NCBI RefSeq assembly: GCF_000622225.1
Contig: NZ_JHWD01000016.1
Coordinates: forward strand, 1 to 64,000
Direction of reading: 5' to 3'
From: Roseomonas mucosa ATCC BAA-692
Lineage (GTDB): Bacteria > Pseudomonadota > Alphaproteobacteria > Acetobacterales > Acetobacteraceae
Length of the DNA stretch: 64,000 nt
Positions 9,597 through 19,119 of this stretch are shown here, piece after piece (within the stretch, counting starts at the first letter, position 1; each line of letters begins with the position of its first letter). The position numbers and the translations under genes were made by a program. Below the pieces are notes generated by a model. It was not told the origin of the DNA. It made no database searches and worked only from the letters and a program-made list of their open reading frames with translations.

Positions 9597-10718
9597 TCAG
9601 ACACCCTCCAGCAGCTTGTTCAGGTCCGCGGAGGAGCGGCGGCCGATCTTGTCACCATTCTCGGCGAGGAAACGCTCCGCCGTCCGCCTGCCCTCGTCGC
9701 GCAGAAAAGTGAGGAACTCCCATTCCGCGTTCAGCTTGGAGGAGTAGCCGAGATCGATCATCACGGGGCTGGAGAGGAGATGCACACGGAAGCTGGCCCA
9801 GCGCGCTCCCTCCACTCGCCTACTGTCCAGCTTCGCCGGGCTCTCCGCGACGACTTGCTGTAGCAAGGCGATCATGCGGAGCTCCTTGATGATCGTGGCG
9901 TTGAAGGAGATCTCGTTCAGCCGGTTCTGGATCTCGGTTGCGGAGCGGGGCGTGCCGGGCCGGTCCACCGGGTTGATGGCCACCAGCAGGAGATCATCAG
10001 CCGAACCGCCATCGCGGACAAGGGGGGTGATGGTCGGATTGCCGGCATAGCCGCCGTCCCAATAAGCTTCGCCATCGATCTCCACGGCCCGGAAGAGGGT
10101 GGGCAGGCAGGCCGAGGCCATCAGCGCCTCGGGCGTGACCTCGGCGTTGCGGAAGACCCGGCCCCGGCCAGTGCGAACATTGGTGGCGGTGACGTAGAGG
10201 CGCTGCCGGGCATGGGCCAGGCGGCCGAAGTCGATGGTTTCGGCCAGAACCGCGTTCAGCGGGTTGCCGCCAGTCAGGTGGATGTCATAGGGCGAGACCA
10301 GGCGGGCCATCATGTCCATTGCCAGGAAGGCCGGAGAGCTATCCAGCGACCAGCGGCCCAGCAGGATGTCGAGCGGACCGCGCCTGAGGGGGCTCAGCAG
10401 TGCTGCCCGGGCCACGGCGCTCCAGAAGCGTTCCAGCGCCGCCCTCGCGCCATCGCGTCCTCCCTGTTGGTAGCCGGCCACCAGGGCAGTGGCGTTCATG
10501 GCCCCGGCCGAGGTGCCGCTGATCGCATCGATCTCCAGCCACGATTCCTCCAGCAGCCGGTCCAGTACACCCCAGGTGAAGGCGCCGTGCGAGCCTCCAC
10601 CCTGCAGGCCGAGATCGATGGCGACAGGATCGCGCGGGCTGGCTTTCGGAGTGGCCTCCCCGGGCTGCGATGCCGTCCCGTCCTTGGAAGCGTCTGACGT
10701 GTTGGATGTCTTGCTCAT
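9597..10718 (-). CDS. Patatin-like phospholipase
   Basis: A 373-aa protein with the patatin fold. It has the oxyanion glycine loop LGLQGGGSHG, the nucleophile elbow GTSAG and the catalytic aspartate in DGGYAGNP, making a Ser-Asp dyad lipid acyl hydrolase. The first 35 or so residues are Ser/Thr/Lys-rich and look disordered. The ATG at 10718 has GGAG 6 bases upstream; ATG 10730 is an alternative. It sits between the RND pump gene (72 bases upstream) and the GntP permease. The substrate and cellular target are unknown. Confidence 0.9.
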   Translation of the reverse strand: MSKTSNTSDASKDGTASQPGEATPKASPRDPVAIDLGLQGGGSHGAFTWGVLDRLLEESWLEIDAISGTSAGAMNATALVAGYQQGGRDGARAALERFWSAVARAALLSPLRRGPLDILLGRWSLDSSPAFLAMDMMARLVSPYDIHLTGGNPLNAVLAETIDFGRLAHARQRLYVTATNVRTGRGRVFRNAEVTPEALMASACLPTLFRAVEIDGEAYWDGGYAGNPTITPLVRDGGSADDLLLVAINPVDRPGTPRSATEIQNRLNEISFNATIIKELRMIALLQQVVAESPAKLDSRRVEGARWASFRVHLLSSPVMIDLGYSSKLNAEWEFLTFLRDEGRRTAERFLAENGDKIGRRSSADLNKLLEGV

Positions 10719-10790
10719 ACGGGGCTCCATGCTTTCCGGTGTGTGGACAAGCGGGAAGGCTGTTCGGCGGAACGGTTGGCCGTGGCCGGA

Positions 10791-13700
10791 TCAGCCTGGT
10801 CGCGCCGCAACCCGCCCTTCGAAGCAGGTCACATAGAGCACCGGCAGGAAGATCAGCGTGAGGATCGTGGCACCAAGGAGGCCGCCCATGATGGCGAAGG
10901 CCATCGGCCCCCAGAACACCGTGGGCGTGATCGGGATCATGCCGAGCACCGTGGAGACGGCGGTCAGCATGATCGGCCTGAAGCGGGAGGTGCTGGCCTC
11001 CAGCGCCGCCTCGGTGACGCTGCGTCCCGCCTTGCGCTCGGCCTCGATCTGCGTGACCAGGATCACCGCGTTCTTGGCGATCATGCCCATCAGCGACAAC
11101 ACGCCCAGGATGGCGACGAAGCCGAGCGGGCTGCTGGACAGGAGCAAGGCGGCGGCGACGCCGATCAGGCCCAGCGGCACCACGCTCAGCACGATGAGGA
11201 GCCTTGAGAAGCTCTTCAGGTGGAAAATCAGCACGGTGAGCATGATGAACAGCATCATGGGCACAACCGCCTTCACCGAGGCCAGGGAGTCGGCGCTTTC
11301 CTCGACGATGCCGCCCGTCTCGATCCGGTATCCGGGCGGCAGCGCCGCCACCGCCGCGGCGATCCCCGGCTCCAGGTCGTCCACCACGTCGTTGGGCAGC
11401 ACGCCCCGCGGCAGATAGGCCTGAACCGTCAGCGTGGGCACGCGGTTCCGGCGCATGATGATCGGATATTCCTGATCGTAGTCGAAGGTGGCGAACTGGC
11501 TCAGCGACACCGTGCGCCCCCCGGGGATCGGAATTTGCAGGGTCCGCAGAGCATCGACCGACATCCGTTCGGCCTCGACCGCCCGCACCACCACGTTGAT
11601 CAGGTAGATGCCGTCGCGCATCTGCGTCACCGTGGTGCCGGAGATCGCCGCGTTCAGGGCGCTGGCCACCGCCGCCGAGCTCAGCCCGAGGCGCCGGGCC
11701 TCGTCCTGGTCCACCCGGACACGAAGCTGGCGGGCGGGCTCCATCCAGTCGAAGCTGGTGCCGCGCGTGGAGGGATGCGCGGCCACCACCTTGGCCAGGT
11801 TCATCGCCAGATCACGCACCTTGTCCGGATCGTCGCCGGAGACGCGGTACTGGATGGGCCAGCCGACCGGCGGGCCCAGTTCCAGCGGATAGACGCGGCC
11901 GACCACATCGGGGAACTGCTCCGGCAGCAACTGCTCCAGCCGGGTCTCCAGCCGGTCGCGGGATTGCAGGCCCTTGGTGATCACCACGAGCTGGGCGAAG
12001 AAGTTGTTCGGCGGCTGCACATCCAGCGGCAGGTAGAAGCGGATGGCGCCGCGGCCCACATTGGTGCTCCAGCGCTCGACATCCGCGTCCTTGGCCAGAA
12101 TGGCCTCCAGCCGCGCCGCCGTTGCGTCGGTCGCGTGGATCGAGGCGTTCTGCGGCAGGGTCAGGTCCACCATCAGCTCATAGCGGTCCGAGGGCGGAAA
12201 GAACTGCTGGCTGACGAAGCGCATGCCAAAGACCGACAGGGCGAAGAGCCCCACTGTCGCGGCGATGGTCAACCACCGCCAGCGGATCGCCCCCCCGAGG
12301 AAGGAGCGGTAGATCCGCACCAGCCGCCCGGGCTCGTTGGAGGTTCCTGGCTTGGGCGGCCGCAGGATCAGCACGCCGAGCAGGGGAGCGAAGATCACCG
12401 CGACCAGCCAGGACACCAGCAGGGCGATGGTGACGACCGCGAAGATGGAGAAGGTGTATTCGCCGGCCGAGCTGCGGGCGAAGCCGATCGGCACGAAGCC
12501 GGCGATGGTCACCAATGTGCCCGCGAGCATCGAGAAGGCGAGGGCGCGGAAGGCGTAGGTGCCGGCCGCCTCCTTGCTATCGCCCGCCGCGAGCCGGTTC
12601 ATCATGGCGTCCACGGTGGTCATGGCGTCGTCCACCATGAGCGCCAGGGCGATGATCAGAGCACCCAGGGAGACGCGCTGAAGGTCGATGCCGGCGACCT
12701 GCATGATGGGAAAGACGATGGCGAGCGTCAGCGGGATGGCCAGGGCGACGATGGCGCCGGCCCGCAGGCCGAGGCTGACAAAGCTCGCCACCAGGATAAT
12801 GGCGATGGACTGCCAGAGGGAGTCCATGAAGTCGGCGATGGCCAGTTCGACCGTCCGCGGCTGCTCAGCCACCGAATGCATCTCGATCCCCACCGGCATG
12901 TCGGCCATGACGCGCCGCGCCGCAGCATCGATGTTGCGGCCGAGCTGCAGCACGTCACCGCCGTCGCGCATGGAGATGCCGAGGCCGATCGCTTCCCGCC
13001 CGTTCGCGCGGAACATCGGCTGGGGTGGGTCGGCATAGCCGCGATGGACCTCCGCGACGTCGCTCAGGCGCAGGATGCGGTTGCCCATGGAGAAGTTCGT
13101 CGCCCGGATGTCGTCCTCGGATTCGAAGGAGCCGGAGACGCGCAGCAGCAGCCGCTCCTGCCCACCCTCGATGGTGCCGGCGGGTGAGATCAGGTTCTGC
13201 GCCTGCAACGCGGCGATCAAGGCGTTCCGGTCGATGCCCAGCCCCGCCAGCTTCTCCATCGAGAACTCGATGAAGACCCGCTCATCCTGAGCCCCGATGA
13301 ACTCGATCCGGGAAACGTCGGGGACCTTCAGCAGTTCCGAACGCATCTCCTCCACATGGTCGCGCAGCTCGCGATGGGTGAAGCCGTCCGCCGTGAAGCC
13401 ATAGACGATCCCGAAAGTATCGCCGAAGTCATCGTTGAAGAAAGGGCCCTGAATGCCGGGCGGCAGGGTGTGGCGGATATCACCGATGTACTTGCGGACC
13501 TGATACCAGGTGTCCGCGACCTTGGCGCCCGGCGTGCTTCCCAGCAGTTCCACATAGATCAGGCTCTGGCCAGGCTGGGTGAAGCTGCGCAGCCGGTTCA
13601 GGTTGGGCGTTTCCTGCAGTCGGCGCTCCAGCCGCTCGGTGACCTGGTTCAGCGTGTCTTTCATGGAGGCGCCGGGCCAGTTGGCCTGCACGATCATGGT

Positions 13701-13838
13701 GCGGATCGTGAAGACCGGGTCCTCCGCCCGGCCCAGGCGCAGGAAGGACAGGGTGCCGGCCAGCACCGCGACGATCATCAGATAGACGACGATGGAGCGG
13801 TTGTTCAGCGCCCATTCGGAAAGGTTGAAGGGCTTCAC
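10791..13838 (-). CDS. RND-family efflux transporter, inner-membrane subunit
   Basis: A 1015-aa pump protein of the AcrB/MexB-like superfamily. It has a first membrane helix (IVVYLMIVAVLAGTLSFLRL), a large periplasmic domain, a central helix bundle with the proton-relay region LGALIIALALMVDDAMTTVD, then the repeat of this architecture ending in MGMIAKNAVILV. It uses the proton gradient to export drugs or lipophilic compounds with the adaptor encoded directly upstream. The start GTG 13838 overlaps the adaptor stop as GTGA. No outer-membrane factor gene is adjacent, so a TolC-like protein must come from elsewhere. Confidence 0.95.
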   Translation of the reverse strand: MKPFNLSEWALNNRSIVVYLMIVAVLAGTLSFLRLGRAEDPVFTIRTMIVQANWPGASMKDTLNQVTERLERRLQETPNLNRLRSFTQPGQSLIYVELLGSTPGAKVADTWYQVRKYIGDIRHTLPPGIQGPFFNDDFGDTFGIVYGFTADGFTHRELRDHVEEMRSELLKVPDVSRIEFIGAQDERVFIEFSMEKLAGLGIDRNALIAALQAQNLISPAGTIEGGQERLLLRVSGSFESEDDIRATNFSMGNRILRLSDVAEVHRGYADPPQPMFRANGREAIGLGISMRDGGDVLQLGRNIDAAARRVMADMPVGIEMHSVAEQPRTVELAIADFMDSLWQSIAIILVASFVSLGLRAGAIVALAIPLTLAIVFPIMQVAGIDLQRVSLGALIIALALMVDDAMTTVDAMMNRLAAGDSKEAAGTYAFRALAFSMLAGTLVTIAGFVPIGFARSSAGEYTFSIFAVVTIALLVSWLVAVIFAPLLGVLILRPPKPGTSNEPGRLVRIYRSFLGGAIRWRWLTIAATVGLFALSVFGMRFVSQQFFPPSDRYELMVDLTLPQNASIHATDATAARLEAILAKDADVERWSTNVGRGAIRFYLPLDVQPPNNFFAQLVVITKGLQSRDRLETRLEQLLPEQFPDVVGRVYPLELGPPVGWPIQYRVSGDDPDKVRDLAMNLAKVVAAHPSTRGTSFDWMEPARQLRVRVDQDEARRLGLSSAAVASALNAAISGTTVTQMRDGIYLINVVVRAVEAERMSVDALRTLQIPIPGGRTVSLSQFATFDYDQEYPIIMRRNRVPTLTVQAYLPRGVLPNDVVDDLEPGIAAAVAALPPGYRIETGGIVEESADSLASVKAVVPMMLFIMLTVLIFHLKSFSRLLIVLSVVPLGLIGVAAALLLSSSPLGFVAILGVLSLMGMIAKNAVILVTQIEAERKAGRSVTEAALEASTSRFRPIMLTAVSTVLGMIPITPTVFWGPMAFAIMGGLLGATILTLIFLPVLYVTCFEGRVAARPG

Positions 13839-14977
13839 CGCGCACCGTCCCTGGCCGCAGCCTGAGGGGCAGCCTGCCCATTGCCGAGCAGCCGGACCTT
13901 CTGGCCGGGCCGGAGGGTCTGCACCCCCGCGGTCACCACCACCTCGCCCTCCTGCAGTCCATCGGCGATGATGGCCCGCGCGGCGTCGTAGCGCGCCACC
14001 TCGACCGGGCGCAGGGCAACGGTGGAATCCTGGCCGTTCACCACCCAGACCGCCGGGCCCTGGCTGCCCCGGGTCAGGGCGGAGGCCGGGACATCGATGC
14101 CGCTCACTCCGCCGATCTGGATGCTGCCATTGACCGTCGAGCCCAGCCGCAGGGCCTCCGGCGGATCGATCAGCCCGACCCTTACCCGGAAGGTCCGTGT
14201 CACCGGATCGGCTTGCGGCGAGATCTCCCGCACCCTTCCGGTCGTCCTGACCGATGGGTTGCCGCTCAGTGACACCGTGACCAGCGGGTCGGGTCCTGCC
14301 TGCTCCATCAGCCGGGCAGGCACGTCGAACACCGCGTCGCGGCCACCTTCACGGGCCAGGGTCACGATGCGCTGTCCCGCCGCCACGACCTCGCCCGGCT
14401 CGGCGCCACGGGTCGTGACAACGCCGTTGGAATCCGCCACGAGATCCGTATAGGCGAGCGTCGTCTCGGCGATGTTCTCCTGCGCCAGGCTGGCATCCAC
14501 CTGGGACTGGGCGGCCTGCAGGCGCCGGACCGCGTCGTCGTAATTAGCTCGGGTGGTAAAGCCGCTGCGCAGCAGCTGGTTCTGCCGGTCGTAGTGGTTG
14601 CGCGCCTGCACCAGCGCCGCCCGCGCCGCTGCGGTGGCCGCCCGCGCGGCCCGCAGGTTGTCGCGCGGCGTGCGGTCCTCCAGCCTTGCGATGATCTGGC
14701 CGGCGCGGACTTGGTCGCCGACGTTCACGTTGCGCTCGATCATCCGTCCGCCGATGCGGAAGGCTAAGCCGACTTCCTCAGCCGCCTCCACCTGCCCGGT
14801 CAGCGTCACCGCCTCGCCACCCGGCTCCAGCGATGTGGTGATGGCACGAACCGGCCGCGGCGGCTCCGGCGGTGGCGGCTCGGCCGGGCCGCAGGCGAAG
14901 AGAGCCAGGAGGCTGGTGAGTGTCAAACCCGGCCGCAGCAGCCTCGTCGTGGTGGCGGGTCCGAGTGCCTGCGGCAT
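13835..14977 (-). CDS. RND efflux periplasmic adaptor (membrane fusion protein), lipoprotein
   Basis: About 380 aa. The N-terminus starting at ATG 14977 is a lipoprotein signal with lipobox LALFAC. It is followed by the barrel-sandwich hybrid domain (VGLAFRIGGRMIERNVNVGD), a coiled-coil hairpin (about residues 85-160, ARAATAAARAAL...) and a beta-barrel domain. It bridges the RND pump to an outer-membrane channel. Longer in-frame starts exist at 15013 and 15058 but would bury the lipoprotein signal. First gene of a likely adaptor-pump-patatin-GntP transcript. Confidence 0.92.
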   Translation of the reverse strand: MPQALGPATTTRLLRPGLTLTSLLALFACGPAEPPPPEPPRPVRAITTSLEPGGEAVTLTGQVEAAEEVGLAFRIGGRMIERNVNVGDQVRAGQIIARLEDRTPRDNLRAARAATAAARAALVQARNHYDRQNQLLRSGFTTRANYDDAVRRLQAAQSQVDASLAQENIAETTLAYTDLVADSNGVVTTRGAEPGEVVAAGQRIVTLAREGGRDAVFDVPARLMEQAGPDPLVTVSLSGNPSVRTTGRVREISPQADPVTRTFRVRVGLIDPPEALRLGSTVNGSIQIGGVSGIDVPASALTRGSQGPAVWVVNGQDSTVALRPVEVARYDAARAIIADGLQEGEVVVTAGVQTLRPGQKVRLLGNGQAAPQAAARDGAR

Positions 14978-15339
14978 CCTGGGGCGTCTCCGATGCAAAT
15001 GCCGCTGAATCATGGCGATCGCGTCGGCCCACGCCGATCGCGCCGGCCACTGTTCCAATGCATCGGGAACCTTTTCCCTGTGCGTCCGAAGACAACCATG
15101 GTGCGCGCCGCCTCCATCTGTTTTGCAGGTTTATCGACAAGGCCCTCGACATAAACATGTTCCAAATGCGTTGGACCGTCCCAGATGTGATGGTCCGCTA
15201 AAGGCACGGCCCGGGAGCGTCTTGTACTCCGGTTCGTTCGGCGCACGCCGCACCGTTCCCCGGCCTGTTCACAGAACTCTACTGATAGGGCGCGAGGGCC
15301 TCGTCGGGAGGAAGCCCAGACCCTGGCCGCAGGGCGAGG

Positions 15340-15751
15340 CCGAGCAGCAGTCAACACGGCCAGGGCGCCGAGCCCGCGGGCCTGCGACGGAGCCGCCGCC
15401 TGGACAGCGCCGGGCAGGTTCGCATCACGACCGGCTTATCGCCTGTCACCGGCACGTCGAGGAGGAACGCGGATTCCTCGATCGTGTCCGCACCCTGGAT
15501 GATCACCGCGCCGTCGAAGCCGACCTGGAAGCCGGCTTCGATAACCCTTGTCACTGTCAGCAGATCCTCCGGGGAAGGGGCTGAGCAGGCGCAGGGGCGA
15601 ACGGGCCTCGATCTCCGCCAGCCCCGAGAGGGCCGGAACAATGGCCACGAGATCGGTGCCCCCCCGGTTTCGACGCGATGCCCCTCCCCTTTCCCGGCAC
15701 TATAGCGATGGTGCCGCCCAGGGACAGGATCAGCGTTCGAGGCAGGCTCAT
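15340..15751 (-). pseudogene. L-asparaginase, frameshifted and truncated
   Basis: The ATG at 15751 overlaps the MFS stop as ATGA and begins MSLPRTLILSLGGTIA, the catalytic-threonine motif of bacterial asparaginases. Homology then jumps frames: VPALSGLAEIEA in a second frame, VGFDGAVIIQGADTIEESAF (equivalent to the HGTDTLEET motif) in a third, and RDANLPG...AAVQAAA after another shift with an internal gap. The C-terminal half is absent. Several indels and a deletion mean no working enzyme. It lies beside a glutaminase and a transporter, so a former amide-amino-acid utilisation operon is likely. Confidence 0.75.
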
Positions 15752-17433
15752 AGGGCGGCCTCCTCATCCTCCCTGATTGCCGCCACGGTAGCGCCAGCGG
15801 CCGGGACAGGCGGATGCGCCGGGATCTCGCCAGGGCGGTAGGCCGGAAGCCGTCCCGCCGGAAAGATGGCGAGAAGCGAGACACAGGCCATCACCAGCAG
15901 GCCGATCTTCAGGGCCCGGAGGCGGGATTCGGCATTGATCCGGACGGCTTCCTGTACGACCTCGGGGGCCGCACCGGTACGTTGCATGATCTCCAGCAAA
16001 TGGTCGTTGCTGACGAAGTTGATGCTGTCGAGGTCGATCTGCGACACCACCGCCGGCGGCAAGCGCGGATTCTCCGCCACACGGTAGAGGATGGCGCTGC
16101 TCAGCAGTCCAACCAGCAGCGCGCCGGCCAATGCGGTGCCGACACCGGCCGCCAGATTCTGCGTCGTGCCACGTAGGGACCCGACATCGCCCGCCAGATC
16201 CTTGGGCGCCGCGGTGACCAGCACATTGAAGACCAGCGTCACCAGGGCCCCCTGGCCGATGCCGAATGCGATCAGCCCGAACATCACCGCCACGGCCGAC
16301 CAGTCGTTGCGGACCACCCAGGCAAGCCAGAGCAGCGCCAGGGTGCAGAGGATGAAGCCAAGGCGGCCGATCTGGCGCGGTGCAAGGAAGGGATACAGGC
16401 GCACCACCAGCATGGCGGTGAAGAAGACGGTCAGGTTGAAGGGCAGCATCGCGATCGCCGTCTCGATCGCCGTGCGGCCCTGGATGATCTGGATATAGAG
16501 CGGCACCGAGAAGTTCAGCATCGCCTCCAGCGCCACCACGGCGAACATGGCATAGACTGCGGCCCGCTCCTGCCCCGAAGTGATGACACGTAGATCAAGC
16601 AAGGGCGTCTGGCCGGCTGCCTGGCGCCGCCGTGTCCAGACAATGAAGCCCTGGAGAAGCACGATGCCGATGACGATCATCACCGGCGCGGGCGAAAGGC
16701 CCAGGAGGTCGAAGGGCGCGCTCGGCCGGGCGATGCCGAGACCCCAGCGATTGAGGTTGTTGAAGCCGAAGACGGTCATGACGATCGCGGCCGCGGCCAG
16801 GATGACGCCGACCCCGTCGATCTTCACCTCGGGCCGCGGTTCCTCCGGCTTCAGGCGGAAGCTCAGGAAGAACACTAGTGCCGAGGCAGCGATCAGGATG
16901 CCGAAGACAGGCCGCCAACCGATGAAGGTGCCAAGCAACCCGCCGATCAGGAAGGCCGCCATCCCGGCCCCGGCCCGTGCCGAACCCAGCGTGCCGACAG
17001 CGGTCGCTTGTTGCTGGCCATGATAATGGTTGGCGATGAGCGCCACGAGGGCGGGCACGATCACTGCTGCCGCCAACCCGGCAAGAAGCTGCGCCAGCAG
17101 CATCACCGTTGCCACCGGGCTCACCACCATCAGCACCTGCGCCACGCCGAACAGGGCGACGACGATGCGGAAGACCTGGGTGGAGCCGAAGCGCTGCACG
17201 AGCTTCGCGCCCAGCATGACGAAGCCCGCCACCGACAGGGAATACATCACGATGCCCGTGGCGATCGTGGTCGGCGGCACGCCGAAGCTGTTGACCATGC
17301 CTGCCAGGGACACGGGCAGGGAAGCCACATTGAAGGACATGATGGCCTGGCCAAGGGCGATGGCGATCATGGGCACCCAGGATGACCGAGCCTCGGGGAG
17401 CGTGTCGCCCAACGTCGTCGTTGTTTTATCCAT
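15748..17433 (-). CDS. MFS transporter, DHA2-like (about 14 membrane segments)
   Basis: A 561-aa major facilitator protein. The first helices (WVPMIAIALGQAIMSF...) and a motif-A-like loop (LGAKLVQRFG) identify the superfamily, and the length suggests 14 membrane segments as in the DHA2 drug/H+ antiporter group. The ATG at 17433 has AAAGG 7 bases upstream; the ATG two codons earlier (17439) is too close to it. It lies between a glutaminase and an asparaginase remnant, so it may carry an amino acid, though multidrug export is equally possible. Confidence 0.85.
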   Translation of the reverse strand: MDKTTTTLGDTLPEARSSWVPMIAIALGQAIMSFNVASLPVSLAGMVNSFGVPPTTIATGIVMYSLSVAGFVMLGAKLVQRFGSTQVFRIVVALFGVAQVLMVVSPVATVMLLAQLLAGLAAAVIVPALVALIANHYHGQQQATAVGTLGSARAGAGMAAFLIGGLLGTFIGWRPVFGILIAASALVFFLSFRLKPEEPRPEVKIDGVGVILAAAAIVMTVFGFNNLNRWGLGIARPSAPFDLLGLSPAPVMIVIGIVLLQGFIVWTRRRQAAGQTPLLDLRVITSGQERAAVYAMFAVVALEAMLNFSVPLYIQIIQGRTAIETAIAMLPFNLTVFFTAMLVVRLYPFLAPRQIGRLGFILCTLALLWLAWVVRNDWSAVAVMFGLIAFGIGQGALVTLVFNVLVTAAPKDLAGDVGSLRGTTQNLAAGVGTALAGALLVGLLSSAILYRVAENPRLPPAVVSQIDLDSINFVSNDHLLEIMQRTGAAPEVVQEAVRINAESRLRALKIGLLVMACVSLLAIFPAGRLPAYRPGEIPAHPPVPAAGATVAAIREDEEAAL

Positions 17434-17460
17434 GGACATCCCTTTCTTGCGAGCCCTGCA

Positions 17461-18477
17461 TCACCGGTGGCTGGCTTCGATCGGCCGCGAGGCAAATAGA
17501 TTGAGGCCGAGGCGCTCCGACAGGAACTTGGTGGCAAGCTGCCCACGGACGCTGTTGCCTGCCCCGTCCAGTGGTGGGGAGAATGTGCCGAGTCCCCCCT
17601 TGCCCGGAGCGATGGTGACGATGCCCCCGCTGACCCCGCTCTTGCCCGGCAGTCCCACTTCGTAGAGCCAGTCGCCGGACTCCTCGTAGAGCCCGGCGGT
17701 CGCCAGCACCGCCAGGATCCGCTTGCAGTGCTCCTCGTCGATCACCCGCTCGCCTGTCAGCGGGTTTACCCCGCCATCGGCGAGGGTCGCGCCCATCACT
17801 GCAAGATCGTGCGCCGTGACCAGCAGCGAACACTGCCGCGTGTAGATATCCGTGGCCTCCAGGGCGTCGAAATACATGCGCTCGTAGCCCTCCAGCAGTT
17901 TGGCGATCCCGCGGTTGCGAAGGTTGGTGGCGGCCTCGGACTCGTAGATCTCCGAGTCCATCTTCAACTCATGCCCGGCAAACCGGGATAGGCCCTCTTG
18001 GATGAAGTGCCACTTCGCCTCGGCCGTATCGCCGGGAGCCAGGCTGGTGGTTGCGATGGCACCGGCATTGACCATCGGATTCATGGTGCGGTCGGTATTC
18101 AGTTCCACCGCCATCACCGAGTTGAAAGGCAGGCCGGTCGCGTTCACGCCCACCCGCTCCCTGGCCGGCTCGGCACCGATGGCCTGACAGATCAGGGCGA
18201 AGACGAAGGGCTTGGAGACGCTCTGGATCGAGAAGGCATGGTCCACGTCGCCGACGGTGTGGACGGCCCCGTCCGCCTCCACCACGCACAGGCCGAAGAG
18301 GTCTCTCGGAACTTTCGCCAGGGCAGGAATGTAGTCCGCGACCACGCCGTCATCGTTGCTTCGAAAGCGATGATGCGCTTCCTCCAGAAGCTCATCCACC
18401 CTCTCGGGCGGAGGCAGGTGCCCCGTAGAGACCGAGGTCTGGTCCCGGGATTCGCCGCCGAACAATTCCTTGTGCAT
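17461..18477 (-). CDS. glsA: Glutaminase A (glutamine to glutamate and ammonia)
   Basis: A 338-aa enzyme of the serine-dependent glutaminase family with the beta-lactamase-like fold. The active-site Ser-x-x-Lys lies in SIQSVSKPF, and the conserved VNATGLPFNS, NPMVNAGAI and LPGKSGVSGGI blocks are all present. The ATG at 18477 is preferred because GGGAG sits 9 bases upstream; in-frame starts exist at 18486 and 18510. It lies 27 bases upstream of the MFS gene and is probably co-transcribed, forming a glutamine-use unit with the now broken asparaginase. Confidence 0.94.
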   Translation of the reverse strand: MHKELFGGESRDQTSVSTGHLPPPERVDELLEEAHHRFRSNDDGVVADYIPALAKVPRDLFGLCVVEADGAVHTVGDVDHAFSIQSVSKPFVFALICQAIGAEPARERVGVNATGLPFNSVMAVELNTDRTMNPMVNAGAIATTSLAPGDTAEAKWHFIQEGLSRFAGHELKMDSEIYESEAATNLRNRGIAKLLEGYERMYFDALEATDIYTRQCSLLVTAHDLAVMGATLADGGVNPLTGERVIDEEHCKRILAVLATAGLYEESGDWLYEVGLPGKSGVSGGIVTIAPGKGGLGTFSPPLDGAGNSVRGQLATKFLSERLGLNLFASRPIEASHR

Positions 18478-18552
18478 TCCATCCATCTCCCTGGCGTCGC
18501 CGCAGCGCAAGATCGTCTAGGGCGCGATACGCAGGCTCCGGCCACCTTCAGC

Positions 18553-18862
18553 TTACGCGTGATCAGGATCGAGCCGCTGCCAGCGATGAAGATTGCGGGC
18601 CGACCCCATTCCGCGATCAGGGCCTCCCGCGCCTTCGCGAGAGCCAAACCCTTGATGGGACAACGGATCGCCCGGCCGGCGCCATGCTCCTGGAATTCCA
18701 ACCGGCAATCCGCCAGGATCCGGACCCTGCTCGAAGACGAGGCGGAAGAGGACCTTGGCAGAGGCGGTGGGGTCCATGGAAATGGAGCAGGACGAAGAGC
18801 TTCTCCAGGCTCGCCTCCAGTTCGGAACCAGTGCGTGCCAGGCCCTGATCCAGCTTCTCCAT
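18553..18862 (-). pseudogene. Small decayed gene of unknown function (three reading frames)
   Basis: Protein-like sequence continues across three frames on the minus strand: MEKLDQGLARTGSELEASLE from 18862, then SAKVLFRLVFEQG, then RILADCRLEFQEHGAGRAI and REALIAEWGRPAIFIAGSGS down to about 18553. Joined, these would make a protein of about 100 residues, so two small indels seem to have broken it. I do not recognise the family. The frames could also be chance, but the reading across the shifts is smooth. Confidence 0.35.
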
Positions 18863-19119
18863 GGAAATTCCACCTTCCTCCTTGCAGGCCAGCCGGAAAC
18901 CAGCGGGGCTACGGCAGGGGTCGCCGCCTCGACCGACGGCCAGTTCCGCGATCTGTACCTTCGACCGGTGACTTCCGCCGGCCCGGCCGCGACAAAGATG
19001 AGGTTGGTGAGAGGCCGCATGTCCGAGAAGGCTAGTGCTTCTGGCAACCAGCGATCATGGGCCATGGATGCCGCCACTGTGTGGCCCGTCCCAGGCTGGA
19101 CTGGAAGGGCCTCTGGCGG
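18863..19119. other. Gap between the broken small gene and the AraC-type regulator
   Basis: No believable gene. With the remnant at 18553-18862 this forms a stretch of over 600 bases without an intact reading frame, in a region that also carries a dead asparaginase. Confidence 0.4.

Noticed and set aside
8228-9712. Long plus-strand open frame opposite the GntP and patatin genes
   Set aside because: It is His/Arg/Gly-rich, has no recognisable domain and mirrors the codon pattern of the real minus-strand membrane protein; it is a GC-rich shadow.
11220-13187. 655-codon plus-strand frame opposite the RND pump
   Set aside because: Complement of a clear RND transporter; low-complexity His/Gly/Asp content with no family match.
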